Shown: positions 52,169 to 60,518 of the stretch, one piece after another
Layout: every line of letters starts with the position of its first letter
Numbering within the stretch: position 1 is the stretch's first letter
DNA from: Bacteroidales bacterium
GTDB taxonomy: Bacteria; Bacteroidota; Bacteroidia; Bacteroidales; UBA10428
NCBI GenBank assembly: GCA_035299085.1
Contig: DATGXG010000036.1
Location: forward strand, 147,127 to 211,126
Length of the DNA stretch: 64,000 nt
Direction of reading: 5' to 3'
Notes under the pieces: model-generated
Database searches by the model: none
What the model was told of the DNA's origin: nothing
Seen by the model: only the letters and a program-made list of their open reading frames with translations
Position numbers and translations under genes: made by a program

Positions 52169-53446
52169 ATGACTTTCATTGAAGAACTCAGTTGGAGGGG
52201 AATGATTCATGATATGATGCCCGGCACTGAGGAACAATTGCAGAAGGAGATGACTGCGGGTTACATCGGATTTGATCCCACTGCTGATTCACTTCATATC
52301 GGGAACCTGCTACCCATCATGCTTCTTGTCCATTTCCAGCGGAGCGGCCATAAGCCGATTGCACTGGTTGGCGGTGCTACCGGTATGATTGGCGATCCCT
52401 CGTTCAAAGCTGAAGAGCGAAAATTTCTTGATGAAGATACGCTTAGGCATAATTTATCGTGCCAGCGTAAACAGCTTGAAAAATTCCTCAACTTTGATTG
52501 TGGCGCCAACTCAGCTGAAATCGTCAATAATTATGACTGGTTCAAAGAATTTTCATTTCTTGGCTTTTTACGTGAGGTAGGCAAGCATATAACCGTCAAT
52601 TATATGATGTCGAAAGATTCTGTGAAAAAGAGGCTTGAAACCGGGATCTCTTTCACCGAATTTACATACCAGCTGATCCAGGGACATGACTATTTCCATC
52701 TTTATAGGGAAAAGAACTGCAGGTTACAAATGGGAGGCTCCGACCAGTGGGGAAACATAGTTACAGGTACGGAATTGATCCGCAGGAAAGCGGGAGGAGA
52801 GGCCTATGCCCTGACATGTCCACTTGTCACTAAATCGGATGGAGGCAAATTCGGGAAGTCCGAAAAAGGAAATGTATGGCTTGATGCCAATAAAACTTCC
52901 GTGTATGCCTTTTACCAGTTCTGGCTGAATACTTCGGATGAAGATGCTGAAAAGTACATAAAGTTGTTTACCTTACTCACACAGGAAGAAATTCAGAAGA
53001 TTACCGATGAGCATAAGGCCGAGCCTCATTTGAGGCTTCTGCAAAAAAAACTGGCCACCGAGGTCACGTTAATGGTACACTCATCTGAAGGACTGGAAAC
53101 GGCTATTGAAGCATCAGAAATACTATTCGGAAAGGGAACCGAAGAATCACTTAAAAAACTTGATGAGGGTACATTTTTAAGTGTCTTCGATGGTGTTCCG
53201 CTCTTTGTTGTTGAAAGGGAAAAACTCCAACAGGGAATAAACATTGCCGAGTTGCTGGGTGAGATCACTGCTGTTTTACCTTCCAAAGGCGAGGTAAGAC
53301 GAATGATCAAAGGCGGTGGCATAAGCCTTAATAAGAAAAAAATAGAAGATGAGAATGCCGTCATTGGTACGGATTACCTTATAAACAACCGGTATATACT
53401 GGTTCAGAAAGGAAAAAAGAACTATTACCTGATTAATAGCAAATAA
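52169..53446 (+). CDS. tyrS: Tyrosyl-tRNA synthetase
   Basis: Charges tRNA-Tyr; class Ic synthetase. The 425-residue product has [16 protein letters not shown] with the HIGH-equivalent HIGN (about 43-46), the tyrosine-binding QLIQGHDY near 167-174, MGGSDQWGN near 189-197 and the KMSKS-equivalent KFGKS (about 227-231). A C-terminal S4 RNA-binding domain (about 355-420) contains [20 protein letters not shown]. Length and domain order match bacterial TyrS. The Wzz-like gene follows after 7 bp. Confidence 0.97.
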   Translation: MTFIEELSWRGMIHDMMPGTEEQLQKEMTAGYIGFDPTADSLHIGNLLPIMLLVHFQRSGHKPIALVGGATGMIGDPSFKAEERKFLDEDTLRHNLSCQRKQLEKFLNFDCGANSAEIVNNYDWFKEFSFLGFLREVGKHITVNYMMSKDSVKKRLETGISFTEFTYQLIQGHDYFHLYREKNCRLQMGGSDQWGNIVTGTELIRRKAGGEAYALTCPLVTKSDGGKFGKSEKGNVWLDANKTSVYAFYQFWLNTSDEDAEKYIKLFTLLTQEEIQKITDEHKAEPHLRLLQKKLATEVTLMVHSSEGLETAIEASEILFGKGTEESLKKLDEGTFLSVFDGVPLFVVEREKLQQGINIAELLGEITAVLPSKGEVRRMIKGGGISLNKKKIEDENAVIGTDYLINNRYILVQKGKKNYYLINSK

Positions 53447-53453
53447 TAATAGT

Positions 53454-54473
53454 ATGGAAAGTAAGCAGCAAAATAAAGCTTTTGTAAACAATGCTTTTGA
53501 TCTTGTGCGTTTCGCCTGGGATAAAAAATGGATCCTGATTATCTTATCAGGCCTAGCTTTTATCAGTTCTGTTATTATATCACTTTCAATCACTCCCCGT
53601 TTCAAATCGGGAGTTGTATTGTTTCCTGCTGCTTCGGTTTCCCTTTCGAAAAGTCTTGTGGAAACTTCCTCTATATCCACTGATAACAGGGATGTGTTAT
53701 CATTCGGAGAAGATGAAGAAGCGGAAAGGATGCTTCAGATTCTGCATTCAAACCAGATTAAAGAGCATGTTGTAAAAAAGTTCGATTTGCTGAAGCATTA
53801 TGATATCGACATGAACAAGCCTTTTCCATATACAAAACTTGAAAACAAGTATAAAAACAACATTAAATTCCGACGTACCGAATTTATGTCGATTGAAATC
53901 AATGTGCTGGACAGGGATGCCCAGACAGCTGCAGACATTGCCAATGAGATAGCAGGTTACATTGATTCCACCATTCACAATATGCAGAAAGAAAGAGCTC
54001 TGGATGCGTTTAACCTGGTTGAGAAAGAATACAACAATTCTGAAAAGGAAATTCAGGTAATCAGTGACTCACTTCAGAAAATCAGGCACCTGGGAGTGAT
54101 CGATTATGAGTCACAGGCATCCATACTGAATACTGCCTATGCCAGTGCTTTGGCCAGGGGTGACAAGGCAGCGGCAAATATCCTGGCAGGACGTATGGAT
54201 ATTCTTACCCGTTACGGAGGCAGCTATGTTGAATTGTCCAAAAAGCTCGAATCGGAAATACAGCGGAACGCCCAGTTAAAGTCTAAGTATGTTTCTGCAA
54301 AAGTAAACCTTGAACAAAATATTCCCCAGATTTTTATTGTTGACAAGGCCAAGAAAGCTGAAAGGAAAGCTGTACCTAAAAGATCAATAATTGTAATCGT
54401 TTCAACTCTTTCTGCTTTTGCATTATCTCTTTTAATTCTTCTGATCATTGAGCAGGTGAAAAAGGCGGATTGA
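53454..54473 (+). CDS. Wzz-type polysaccharide chain length protein (no kinase domain)
   Basis: An inner-membrane polysaccharide co-polymerase that would set polymer length. The 339-residue product has a first TM helix (about 26-48), a periplasmic Wzz domain (about 50-150, with ERMLQILHSNQIKEHVV), a helical coiled-coil region (about 165-290) and a second TM helix (about 308-332). PKRS just before TM2 fits the usual Pro-rich motif. No ATP-binding domain follows, unlike the 25.2-kb Wzc. It is 7 bp behind tyrS, and its stop overlaps the next start as TGATG. Confidence 0.85.
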   Translation: MESKQQNKAFVNNAFDLVRFAWDKKWILIILSGLAFISSVIISLSITPRFKSGVVLFPAASVSLSKSLVETSSISTDNRDVLSFGEDEEAERMLQILHSNQIKEHVVKKFDLLKHYDIDMNKPFPYTKLENKYKNNIKFRRTEFMSIEINVLDRDAQTAADIANEIAGYIDSTIHNMQKERALDAFNLVEKEYNNSEKEIQVISDSLQKIRHLGVIDYESQASILNTAYASALARGDKAAANILAGRMDILTRYGGSYVELSKKLESEIQRNAQLKSKYVSAKVNLEQNIPQIFIVDKAKKAERKAVPKRSIIVIVSTLSAFALSLLILLIIEQVKKAD

Positions 54474-55915
54474 TGACCTCTTTATCAGATATCCTTAAAA
54501 AAAACGGACTCGTTATAACCCTCGTTCTGCTTTATATAATAGCAGACATGGTTTTAACCTATAGGGAAATTTACCTGCTTAACCTGCTTCCTGTTATTTT
54601 AATCGTTGTTTACCTGGCAGTGGCCCGCATTGACCTTGTTTATTTTATCATTATCGGATGTACCCCATTGTCCATCCAATTGCTTGAATTTTTCCCGTCA
54701 TTATCCATTGACTTTGCCATTCCAACCGAGCCGTTGATCTTCGGCGTACTGATACTCTTAACATATCGTGCCGCGAAATCAGGTATAGTAAATAAGGATG
54801 TTTTCAATCATCCGGTAAGCTATGCCATTTTCTTTTATTTGTTCTGGATTTTGGTAACATCAATTACCAGTTCAATACCACAAGTCTCGTTTAAATTTTT
54901 ATTGGCAAGAATATGGTTTCTTGCCGTTTTCTATTTTCTTGCAATATATATTCTCAAAGACCTCAAGAAGATAAGGACATTTATCCTGGCCTATACCTTG
55001 CCGATGCTGATTGTGATTTTCTACGCCATAAACAGGCATCTGGCTTACGGATTATTTGATAAGCAGGCCTCACATGGCGTCATGAATCCATTCTTCAGAG
55101 ATCATACCTCATATGGTGCAGTGCTGGCTATGTTATTTTTTGCCGTTGCGGGACTGGTCCTGAATAAAAAGCGAAATTTCCTTATGCAATCCATCGTTTG
55201 GGGGTCATGGTTAATTGTGATCATTGCGTTGGTATTATCATACACCCGGGCAGCCTGGATCAGCGTGGTAGTTTCCTTGGGTATTTTGGTAGTGGTATTA
55301 ATGAGGATAAGGCTGATCTATATTCTGCTGTTGTCGATTTTCGGAATCTTTTATCTTACGGGGGAACGTCTGAATATCATTCACAAAATGCAGCAGAACA
55401 GGCAGGTTTCCTCAGCTTCGCTTTCTGAACATGTAAGATCCATTTCAAACATCACAACGGATGCATCAAACCTGGAACGGCTTAACAGGTGGAACTCCGC
55501 ATTCAGGATGTTCAGGGAAAGACCTGTATTTGGTTTCGGTCCTGGAACCTATATGTTTAAATATGCTCCCTATCAGCGATCTGCCGATAAAACTACAATC
55601 AGTACCGATTTTGGCGACAGGGGGAATGCTCACAGTGAATACATCGGGCCTCTTGTGGAGAGCGGAGTTCTTGGCTCTCTTTCTTATATAATTATCTGTA
55701 TTATGACCCTGATAACCGGTATCAATGTGTACTTCAGGTTAAAGGATCCACGTCTGAAGCAGATCGTTCTTGCGCTGTGGCTTGGCTATATTACTTACCT
55801 GATTCACGGAACCCTGAATAATTTCCTGGATACGGACAAAGTATCTGCATTATTCTGGGGTTTTACAGCAGTTTTTGTTTCGCTTGATATCCGGCTAAAA
55901 GAACTCAATGCCTAA
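54473..55915 (+). CDS. O-antigen ligase / Wzy-type polymerase family protein
   Basis: A 480-residue polytopic membrane protein with about twelve hydrophobic helices and a large extracytoplasmic loop (about 295-385), the Wzy_C/WaaL family layout. Conserved-type residues lie in SYTRAAW (near 255-261), GFGPGTYMF near 355-363 and GNAHSEYIGPLVESGVLG near 383-400, whose His is typical of ligases/polymerases. Sequence alone does not separate ligase from polymerase. The start ATG overlaps the wzz stop by one base, and the 3' end overlaps the convergent phosphatase gene by 21 bp. Confidence 0.87.
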   Translation: MTSLSDILKKNGLVITLVLLYIIADMVLTYREIYLLNLLPVILIVVYLAVARIDLVYFIIIGCTPLSIQLLEFFPSLSIDFAIPTEPLIFGVLILLTYRAAKSGIVNKDVFNHPVSYAIFFYLFWILVTSITSSIPQVSFKFLLARIWFLAVFYFLAIYILKDLKKIRTFILAYTLPMLIVIFYAINRHLAYGLFDKQASHGVMNPFFRDHTSYGAVLAMLFFAVAGLVLNKKRNFLMQSIVWGSWLIVIIALVLSYTRAAWISVVVSLGILVVVLMRIRLIYILLLSIFGIFYLTGERLNIIHKMQQNRQVSSASLSEHVRSISNITTDASNLERLNRWNSAFRMFRERPVFGFGPGTYMFKYAPYQRSADKTTISTDFGDRGNAHSEYIGPLVESGVLGSLSYIIICIMTLITGINVYFRLKDPRLKQIVLALWLGYITYLIHGTLNNFLDTDKVSALFWGFTAVFVSLDIRLKELNA

Positions 55916-57133
55916 AATAGAAATGTCGTCAAAAATGGCGGCGCTTCCCTCATAAATCCCCTGTTTTTTAATAATCGACTGTATATTTTCGTCTATAACA
56001 TGACTGTTCATGATACAGTCTTCAATTTCCTTGGTTCCAAATGATACCTCCTTGCCATCAATCAGTTCTACCAATCCGTCGGTGTAACAGATTATTTTGG
56101 CAGGTTCTTCAACAGTAAGGGATCCTTTTCGAATAACAGGAATTTCATCGACCATGCCAATGCCTACACAGCCTTTATTAAGAAAAACAAGTTCTTTCTT
56201 CTTTTTAAAATACATCATTGGCTGATTATGACCGGCGTTGATGTATTGAAGTTCACGGGTTTTATAGTTAAATTTTCCTATAAAAATCGTTATAAACTTT
56301 TCACCATTAGCTGAATGCAGAACCCGTTCATTTAATTTTTCAATGAGCGCATCAAGGGAAATATCATAAGTAAAAAGTGCACGAAGGTTTGCCTGGAAAT
56401 TGGACATCAGCAAAGCAGCTGACATTCCCTTGCCTGAAACGTCGGCAATACAAAAACCGAATTCATTCTTATTCAGCTGAACATAATCATAATAATCGCC
56501 GCCTACATCCATATGCGGCAAGTAGAATGATGTCATATAAATCTTGTCGTTCTTGGGCAATATGGATGAGGAAGGAATAAGCATGTTCTGCATTTTCGAT
56601 GCCAGTTCGAGTTCTTTTTTAAGGGCTTCCTGTCTCAGGCTTTCCTTAAAAAACCTCATATTCTCAATCGCGACGACAATAATATTGGTTAAAGTCTGTA
56701 TGAAATTCAGGTGTTTTATAATGGGACTGACTCCTTCACCTTCCTCAAGATCTCCTATAATGACAAAGGCAATGGGTTTTCCTTTATTAATAACAGGAAT
56801 AACAATATCGAATGCATTCAGAGTTTTATTGGGTGAGGAAGTAATGAATGAAATATCCTGGATTGGAATCAGATCCGACTCTATATTAATGCAGGCATAT
56901 GATTCACCAACATCCCCTGACCTGAGCAGGCATTTCCATGTTTCCTCCAGCATAAATACAAGGACTTTGCCGATATTCAGATCTTTCGTGAGCAACTGCC
57001 TGTAAATTTCAAGAAGTTCCTCACGGGTGACATTCTCATTAATAGCCTGGGTAATATTCAAAAGCGATTGCAGCTTAAAGGTGGTAAGCTGCAAGCGGTT
57101 TATAGAAGCTTTATCAAATTTACCTTCTCTCAC
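55895..57133 (-). CDS. GAF-SpoIIE (PP2C-type) serine phosphatase
   Basis: A 412-residue cytoplasmic regulator. Residues about 22-165 form a GAF-like sensory domain and about 165-185 a helical linker with KKELELASKMQNMLIPSS, the usual entry to RsbU/SpoIIE phosphatases. Residues about 195-410 form the phosphatase domain with metal-binding Asp in GGDYYDY (211-217) and ADVSGKG (230-236), plus INAGHNQPMMY near 296-306. Such enzymes dephosphorylate anti-sigma-antagonist or SiaC-type proteins. No STAS or anti-sigma gene is adjacent; the SiaC-like protein at 28.7 kb is a candidate partner by inference only. Confidence 0.9.
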   Translation of the reverse strand: MREGKFDKASINRLQLTTFKLQSLLNITQAINENVTREELLEIYRQLLTKDLNIGKVLVFMLEETWKCLLRSGDVGESYACINIESDLIPIQDISFITSSPNKTLNAFDIVIPVINKGKPIAFVIIGDLEEGEGVSPIIKHLNFIQTLTNIIVVAIENMRFFKESLRQEALKKELELASKMQNMLIPSSSILPKNDKIYMTSFYLPHMDVGGDYYDYVQLNKNEFGFCIADVSGKGMSAALLMSNFQANLRALFTYDISLDALIEKLNERVLHSANGEKFITIFIGKFNYKTRELQYINAGHNQPMMYFKKKKELVFLNKGCVGIGMVDEIPVIRKGSLTVEEPAKIICYTDGLVELIDGKEVSFGTKEIEDCIMNSHVIDENIQSIIKKQGIYEGSAAIFDDISILGIEFF

Positions 57134-57171
57134 AAACAGGGTTATATTTTAACCAATATACAAAAATAACC

Positions 57172-57951
57172 TCAATTCTTAGTAAAGATAATAGGGTATT
57201 TCAAATTGGCAAATTGTTCAAGGTCCATGCGAAGTGAACCGACCAGCAGGTCAAATTTTACTTTGACCGGAATTACATTTTTATCATCCGACATCCATAT
57301 CTGCATATCATCCTCGGAGTCGAACATACGACCTGGTTCAACAACCGGATCAAACCTGTGACATCTTATTTTACCATATTTGGTGCGGACTTCTTCTTTT
57401 CCCTTATAACGGATTTTAAAAGGATAGATCTCGTCATCAAAATAGGTTACAGTCTGGATAACATCCCCCGGTTTCAGATGGTTGTAGTCGATATTTCTTA
57501 TATAATAGAGCAATGAAACCATATCAAGTATATCGGAAGGGACTGCTATTGTTGTATCTTTTCTTAAACTGTACACTGTATTGTTTTTCCTGTTAAAGAA
57601 AGCCTCTTCCCTTTTCTTATAGTTGCCCTCTTTAACATCACGTACCAGTTTCACAGGCAGGCCCGTTTTTATGTCGAAATAGCTTTCAAAAACGTCCTTG
57701 ACACTGTAGAGTTTTTCAGTAATACCGATTGTCTGGCCCTGTGCAACCGAGTGATAAACAGGAGTGTTACGGTAATTTACCTGTTTAATGACCATGGAAG
57801 CAGTACCTCCGGTTATGGGGCCGAATTTTATTGTGTAAATCAGCTTTTCGCCAGCCTGGTAAGGCTTGTCCTTATCTGCACCGGAATTATACTGGCCAAA
57901 TTGCGGTAAAGGAAAAATCAACAGCCATATGAGTAAAAAAAGAGATCTCAT
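57172..57951 (-). CDS. DUF3108 exported protein
   Basis: A 259-residue exported protein with a signal peptide (1-19, ending QFGQ). Residues about 30-250 match DUF3108: YQAGEKLIYTIKFGPITGG opening, a DVFESYFDIKTGLPVK segment, then YTIKF-like beta strands and IWMSDDKNVIPVKVKF near 217-232. The function is unknown; the predicted fold is beta-rich and periplasmic. It lies between tsaB (44 bp upstream) and the phosphatase (38 bp downstream) on the same strand. Confidence 0.85.
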   Translation of the reverse strand: MRSLFLLIWLLIFPLPQFGQYNSGADKDKPYQAGEKLIYTIKFGPITGGTASMVIKQVNYRNTPVYHSVAQGQTIGITEKLYSVKDVFESYFDIKTGLPVKLVRDVKEGNYKKREEAFFNRKNNTVYSLRKDTTIAVPSDILDMVSLLYYIRNIDYNHLKPGDVIQTVTYFDDEIYPFKIRYKGKEEVRTKYGKIRCHRFDPVVEPGRMFDSEDDMQIWMSDDKNVIPVKVKFDLLVGSLRMDLEQFANLKYPIIFTKN

Positions 57952-57995
57952 TTCGTCAAACTGTTTTAATTATAACGAAATTTCTTCTTCAAAAG

Positions 57996-58697
57996 TTAAA
58001 AATGGATACCTTTTTTAGGAACCGTTGCAATAAAATCTTTGAGATAAAACGGTTCAAAATAGGCTAAATCTTCAAATTCATTATTTGAATATTTTAAGTC
58101 AGCCAGCTGTGCAAGAGCATTTGCATGGGGAAAGATGCGATCAATGAAATGTGCATTTTTGTGAGTGAGCACAGTTCTGCATTTTTCCATTCCCGAACCG
58201 AAAAAATAGATCTCGTTTTGATCCAGCCATATTCTGAATGAATCCCCATCAACGATTTTAGCTGTGACCGGCTCCAATTCATTGGCAGAAGAATTATAAA
58301 GGCATGTAAAAACTTCCATGCGGCGTGCGTCAATCATGGGACAAAAAAGGGCATCCTTTTTGAAATCACCCTTCAATGACAGTAAAGCTGATTGAAACAG
58401 AACAGTAAGCGTATTCACTGCAATTAAACCGATATTTGCTCCGTAACAAAGTCCTTTTGCGGCTGATACTCCAATTCTCAACCCGGTGTATGATCCGGGG
58501 CCCTTACCGACAGCAACAGCATCCAGGTCACTGATTGAAAGATTTTTTTCCTTCAATAATTCTTCCACAAAAGCAGTAAGCATGGAGGCATGTGATTTTT
58601 CCTCAAGGGTTTCCCTGAGGGCAATTACATTGCCGTCTACTGAAAGTGCAACAGAGCATAAAGCCGTTGCCGTTTCTATATTCAATATAAAAGCCAT
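57996..58697 (-). CDS. tsaB: tRNA threonylcarbamoyladenosine protein TsaB
   Basis: TsaB is the inactive Kae1-like partner that scaffolds TsaD and TsaE for t6A synthesis. The 233-residue product has the ASKHA N-terminal strand FILNIETATALCSVAL (3-18), the diagnostic GKGPGSYTGLRIGVSAAKGL (64-83) and a divergent C-terminal half. The metal-binding His residues of TsaD are absent, as expected. It is separated from tsaE by 44 kb, and may be co-transcribed with the DUF3108 gene. Confidence 0.95.
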   Translation of the reverse strand: MAFILNIETATALCSVALSVDGNVIALRETLEEKSHASMLTAFVEELLKEKNLSISDLDAVAVGKGPGSYTGLRIGVSAAKGLCYGANIGLIAVNTLTVLFQSALLSLKGDFKKDALFCPMIDARRMEVFTCLYNSSANELEPVTAKIVDGDSFRIWLDQNEIYFFGSGMEKCRTVLTHKNAHFIDRIFPHANALAQLADLKYSNNEFEDLAYFEPFYLKDFIATVPKKGIHF

Positions 58698-58869
58698 TCC
58701 TGATCCGGTTTCAATCTTTTAAGTAAGCAACTTCCGTACCATTGGTATGATGAATAACCGGCTTTGAAAGTTGTTTAAAAGAGGTTAATATTTTTACCCA
58801 TGTAAATTTAGGACATGATGATCAGATATTGTTAAAACAGTGTATTTTTTACAAACATTTTAAGGCAGG

Positions 58870-59595
58870 ATGAGCGAGGGAACCATAATTGATTTCAAGG
58901 GAATTGGACAGGTTAAATTTGTCAGAAAATCGTCTGTCAGAAATTTAAAAATAACAATAAGGCCTTTCAAGGGAATCCAGGTTATCATGCCTGGTTTTAT
59001 GTCTATTGAAAATGCTGGCAAATTCGTTGAAGAAAAAAGAAGCTGGATACGAAAAACTCAGCTAAAACTTGCGCGCTATGAGAAAAAAATAACTGTATTT
59101 GAGGAAAATTCAGGTTTCAGAACAAAAGATCATGTGCTTGTACTTGAAAGACACACAAAAGCAACCATTAAAACGGTTATAGGGCAGGGGCAAGTACACG
59201 TAATTTTCCCTGATTTTGCTGATGTTAAAGATGAAAGGGTTCAGCACGCCATTAAAAAGGCACTGACACAAACATGGAGAATAGAAGCCGGTAAGTATCT
59301 CCCTGAAAGATTGAGTGTGCTCGCAAAACAGCACAATTTACATTACAGCAGGGTTACAGTGAGAGACAATAAAACAAGATGGGGCAGTTGTTCAAGGGAC
59401 AATAATATAAACCTGAATATTCATTTAATCCGATTGCCGGAGCGGCTTGCTGATTATGTAATTCTTCATGAGCTTGCTCATACAATCCATAAACACCATC
59501 AGAAAGCATTCTGGCAGTTCCTGGAATCCATAACCGGCGGAAGAGCCCGGTTACTGGATAAGGAATTGAATCAGTTTTCGCCTGATGTATGGTAA
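58870..59595 (+). CDS. YgjP/SprT-like M48-type metallopeptidase (DUF45)
   Basis: A 241-residue predicted zinc metallopeptidase of the YgjP/WLM-like DUF45 group. The active-site HELAHTIHKHHQKAFW lies at about 199-214 (HExxH plus downstream His), and the family motif TRWGSCS near 167-173. There is no signal peptide, so it is cytoplasmic. Physiological substrates are unknown for most members. The gene is monocistronic; a near-consensus TAAATTTA element lies at 58,803-58,810. Confidence 0.9.
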   Translation: MSEGTIIDFKGIGQVKFVRKSSVRNLKITIRPFKGIQVIMPGFMSIENAGKFVEEKRSWIRKTQLKLARYEKKITVFEENSGFRTKDHVLVLERHTKATIKTVIGQGQVHVIFPDFADVKDERVQHAIKKALTQTWRIEAGKYLPERLSVLAKQHNLHYSRVTVRDNKTRWGSCSRDNNINLNIHLIRLPERLADYVILHELAHTIHKHHQKAFWQFLESITGGRARLLDKELNQFSPDVW

Positions 59596-59615
59596 CAAAT
59601 ACGATTTTTGCCTGA

Positions 59616-59650
59616 TTTTTGTTATCTGCCCTGATATTGCTATAACTTTG
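59616..59650 (+). promoter_or_regulatory. Bacteroidota-type promoter of the DJ-1/PfpI gene
   Basis: TTTTTG at 59,616-59,621, a 21-bp spacer and TAACTTTG at 59,643-59,650 fit the -33/-7 consensus well. The ATG at 59,667 follows 16 bp later. Confidence 0.68.
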
Positions 59651-59666
59651 ATAAAAACTACTGATC

Positions 59667-60212
59667 ATGAAAAAAGTAATGATTCATTTTGCTGAGGGTT
59701 TTGAAGAGGTTGAAGCCATCACTCCCGTTGATGTATTGCGTAGAGCCGGTTGTGAAGTTGTCATGGTTTCTGTAACCGGTAAAAAAGAAGTGACAAGCAA
59801 AAGGGGCGTTGTTGTTATAGCAGATAAAAATTTCGATGAAATAAATTATGATGAGGCAGATATGATAGTGTTGCCGGGTGGACAGCCGGGTGCAAATAAT
59901 CTGAATAAACATGAAGGCTTGAAAAAACAAATTGTAAACTTCAATGCACAGGGAAAATTTGTTGCTGCAATATGTGCTGCGCCGCTTGTTTTTGGAAGTG
60001 CCGGCATTCTGAAGGGAAAGAAGGCTACCTGTTTTCCCGGCACCGAGCCACAATTAACGGGTGCCAATTGCACAGGGACGCTTGTTGAAATAGACGGGAA
60101 TATTATTACCGGCAAAGGACCTGGAGTAGCAATGGCTTTTTCACTGGCACTTGTTGAAAAATTGCAGGGGAAGCCGGTTGCTGATGAGGTAAAAGAAACG
60201 ATGATTGCATAA
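59667..60212 (+). CDS. DJ-1/PfpI family protein
   Basis: A 181-residue DJ-1/ThiJ/PfpI protein closest to the DJ-1/YajL branch, which is linked to oxidative-stress protection and proposed deglycase activity (disputed). The nucleophile elbow is AAICAAPLVFG with Cys103, and the conserved acidic residue lies in AEGFEEVEA (Glu13/Glu14). GGQPGANNL (71-79) matches DJ-1-type loops. It has its own promoter and an intrinsic terminator right after. Confidence 0.93.
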   Translation: MKKVMIHFAEGFEEVEAITPVDVLRRAGCEVVMVSVTGKKEVTSKRGVVVIADKNFDEINYDEADMIVLPGGQPGANNLNKHEGLKKQIVNFNAQGKFVAAICAAPLVFGSAGILKGKKATCFPGTEPQLTGANCTGTLVEIDGNIITGKGPGVAMAFSLALVEKLQGKPVADEVKETMIA

Positions 60213-60231
60213 GATATCAGCGGTTTATGGG

Positions 60232-60269
60232 AAAAAGAGGATGATCAATCAATCATCCTCTTTTTTTTT
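60232..60269 (+). terminator. Rho-independent terminator after the DJ-1/PfpI gene
   Basis: AAAAAGAGGATGAT pairs with ATCATCCTCTTTTT (14 bp, 6-nt loop), and the T-run continues to nine T. It begins 20 bp after the stop codon. Confidence 0.88.
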
Positions 60270-60478
60270 CGCTGTTTTAAAATTCGCCAAATCAGGAAAT
60301 AATGGAAAATCCGAATTAAAGCCCTGATAATCTATAACTTTTTAAGCAGATATACGTAAAAAATCAGGCAGTTGCGCTTAAACTTGTTAATAAAATTTAA
60401 ACTGCTTGGGTATCAGTGAAATTATAATTGATGAAATTAAGCGCTTCTTAACATTAACAAATAATACCTAAATCCAAA

Positions 60479-60501
60479 TTAACCGGGGAGTCCCGAGTTA
60501 A
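60479..60501 (+). promoter_or_regulatory. Stem-loop just upstream of the giant HYR gene
   Basis: TTAACCGGG, loop GAGT, CCCGAGTTAA forms a nine-pair stem with one bulged A, ending 17 bp before the ATG at 60,519. It has no T-run. The stretch 60,213-60,518 otherwise holds the DJ-1 terminator and AT-rich sequence with no gene and no exact TAnnTTTG match that I could find. Confidence 0.5.
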
Positions 60502-60518
60502 CTACTTTGGGCATTTGA

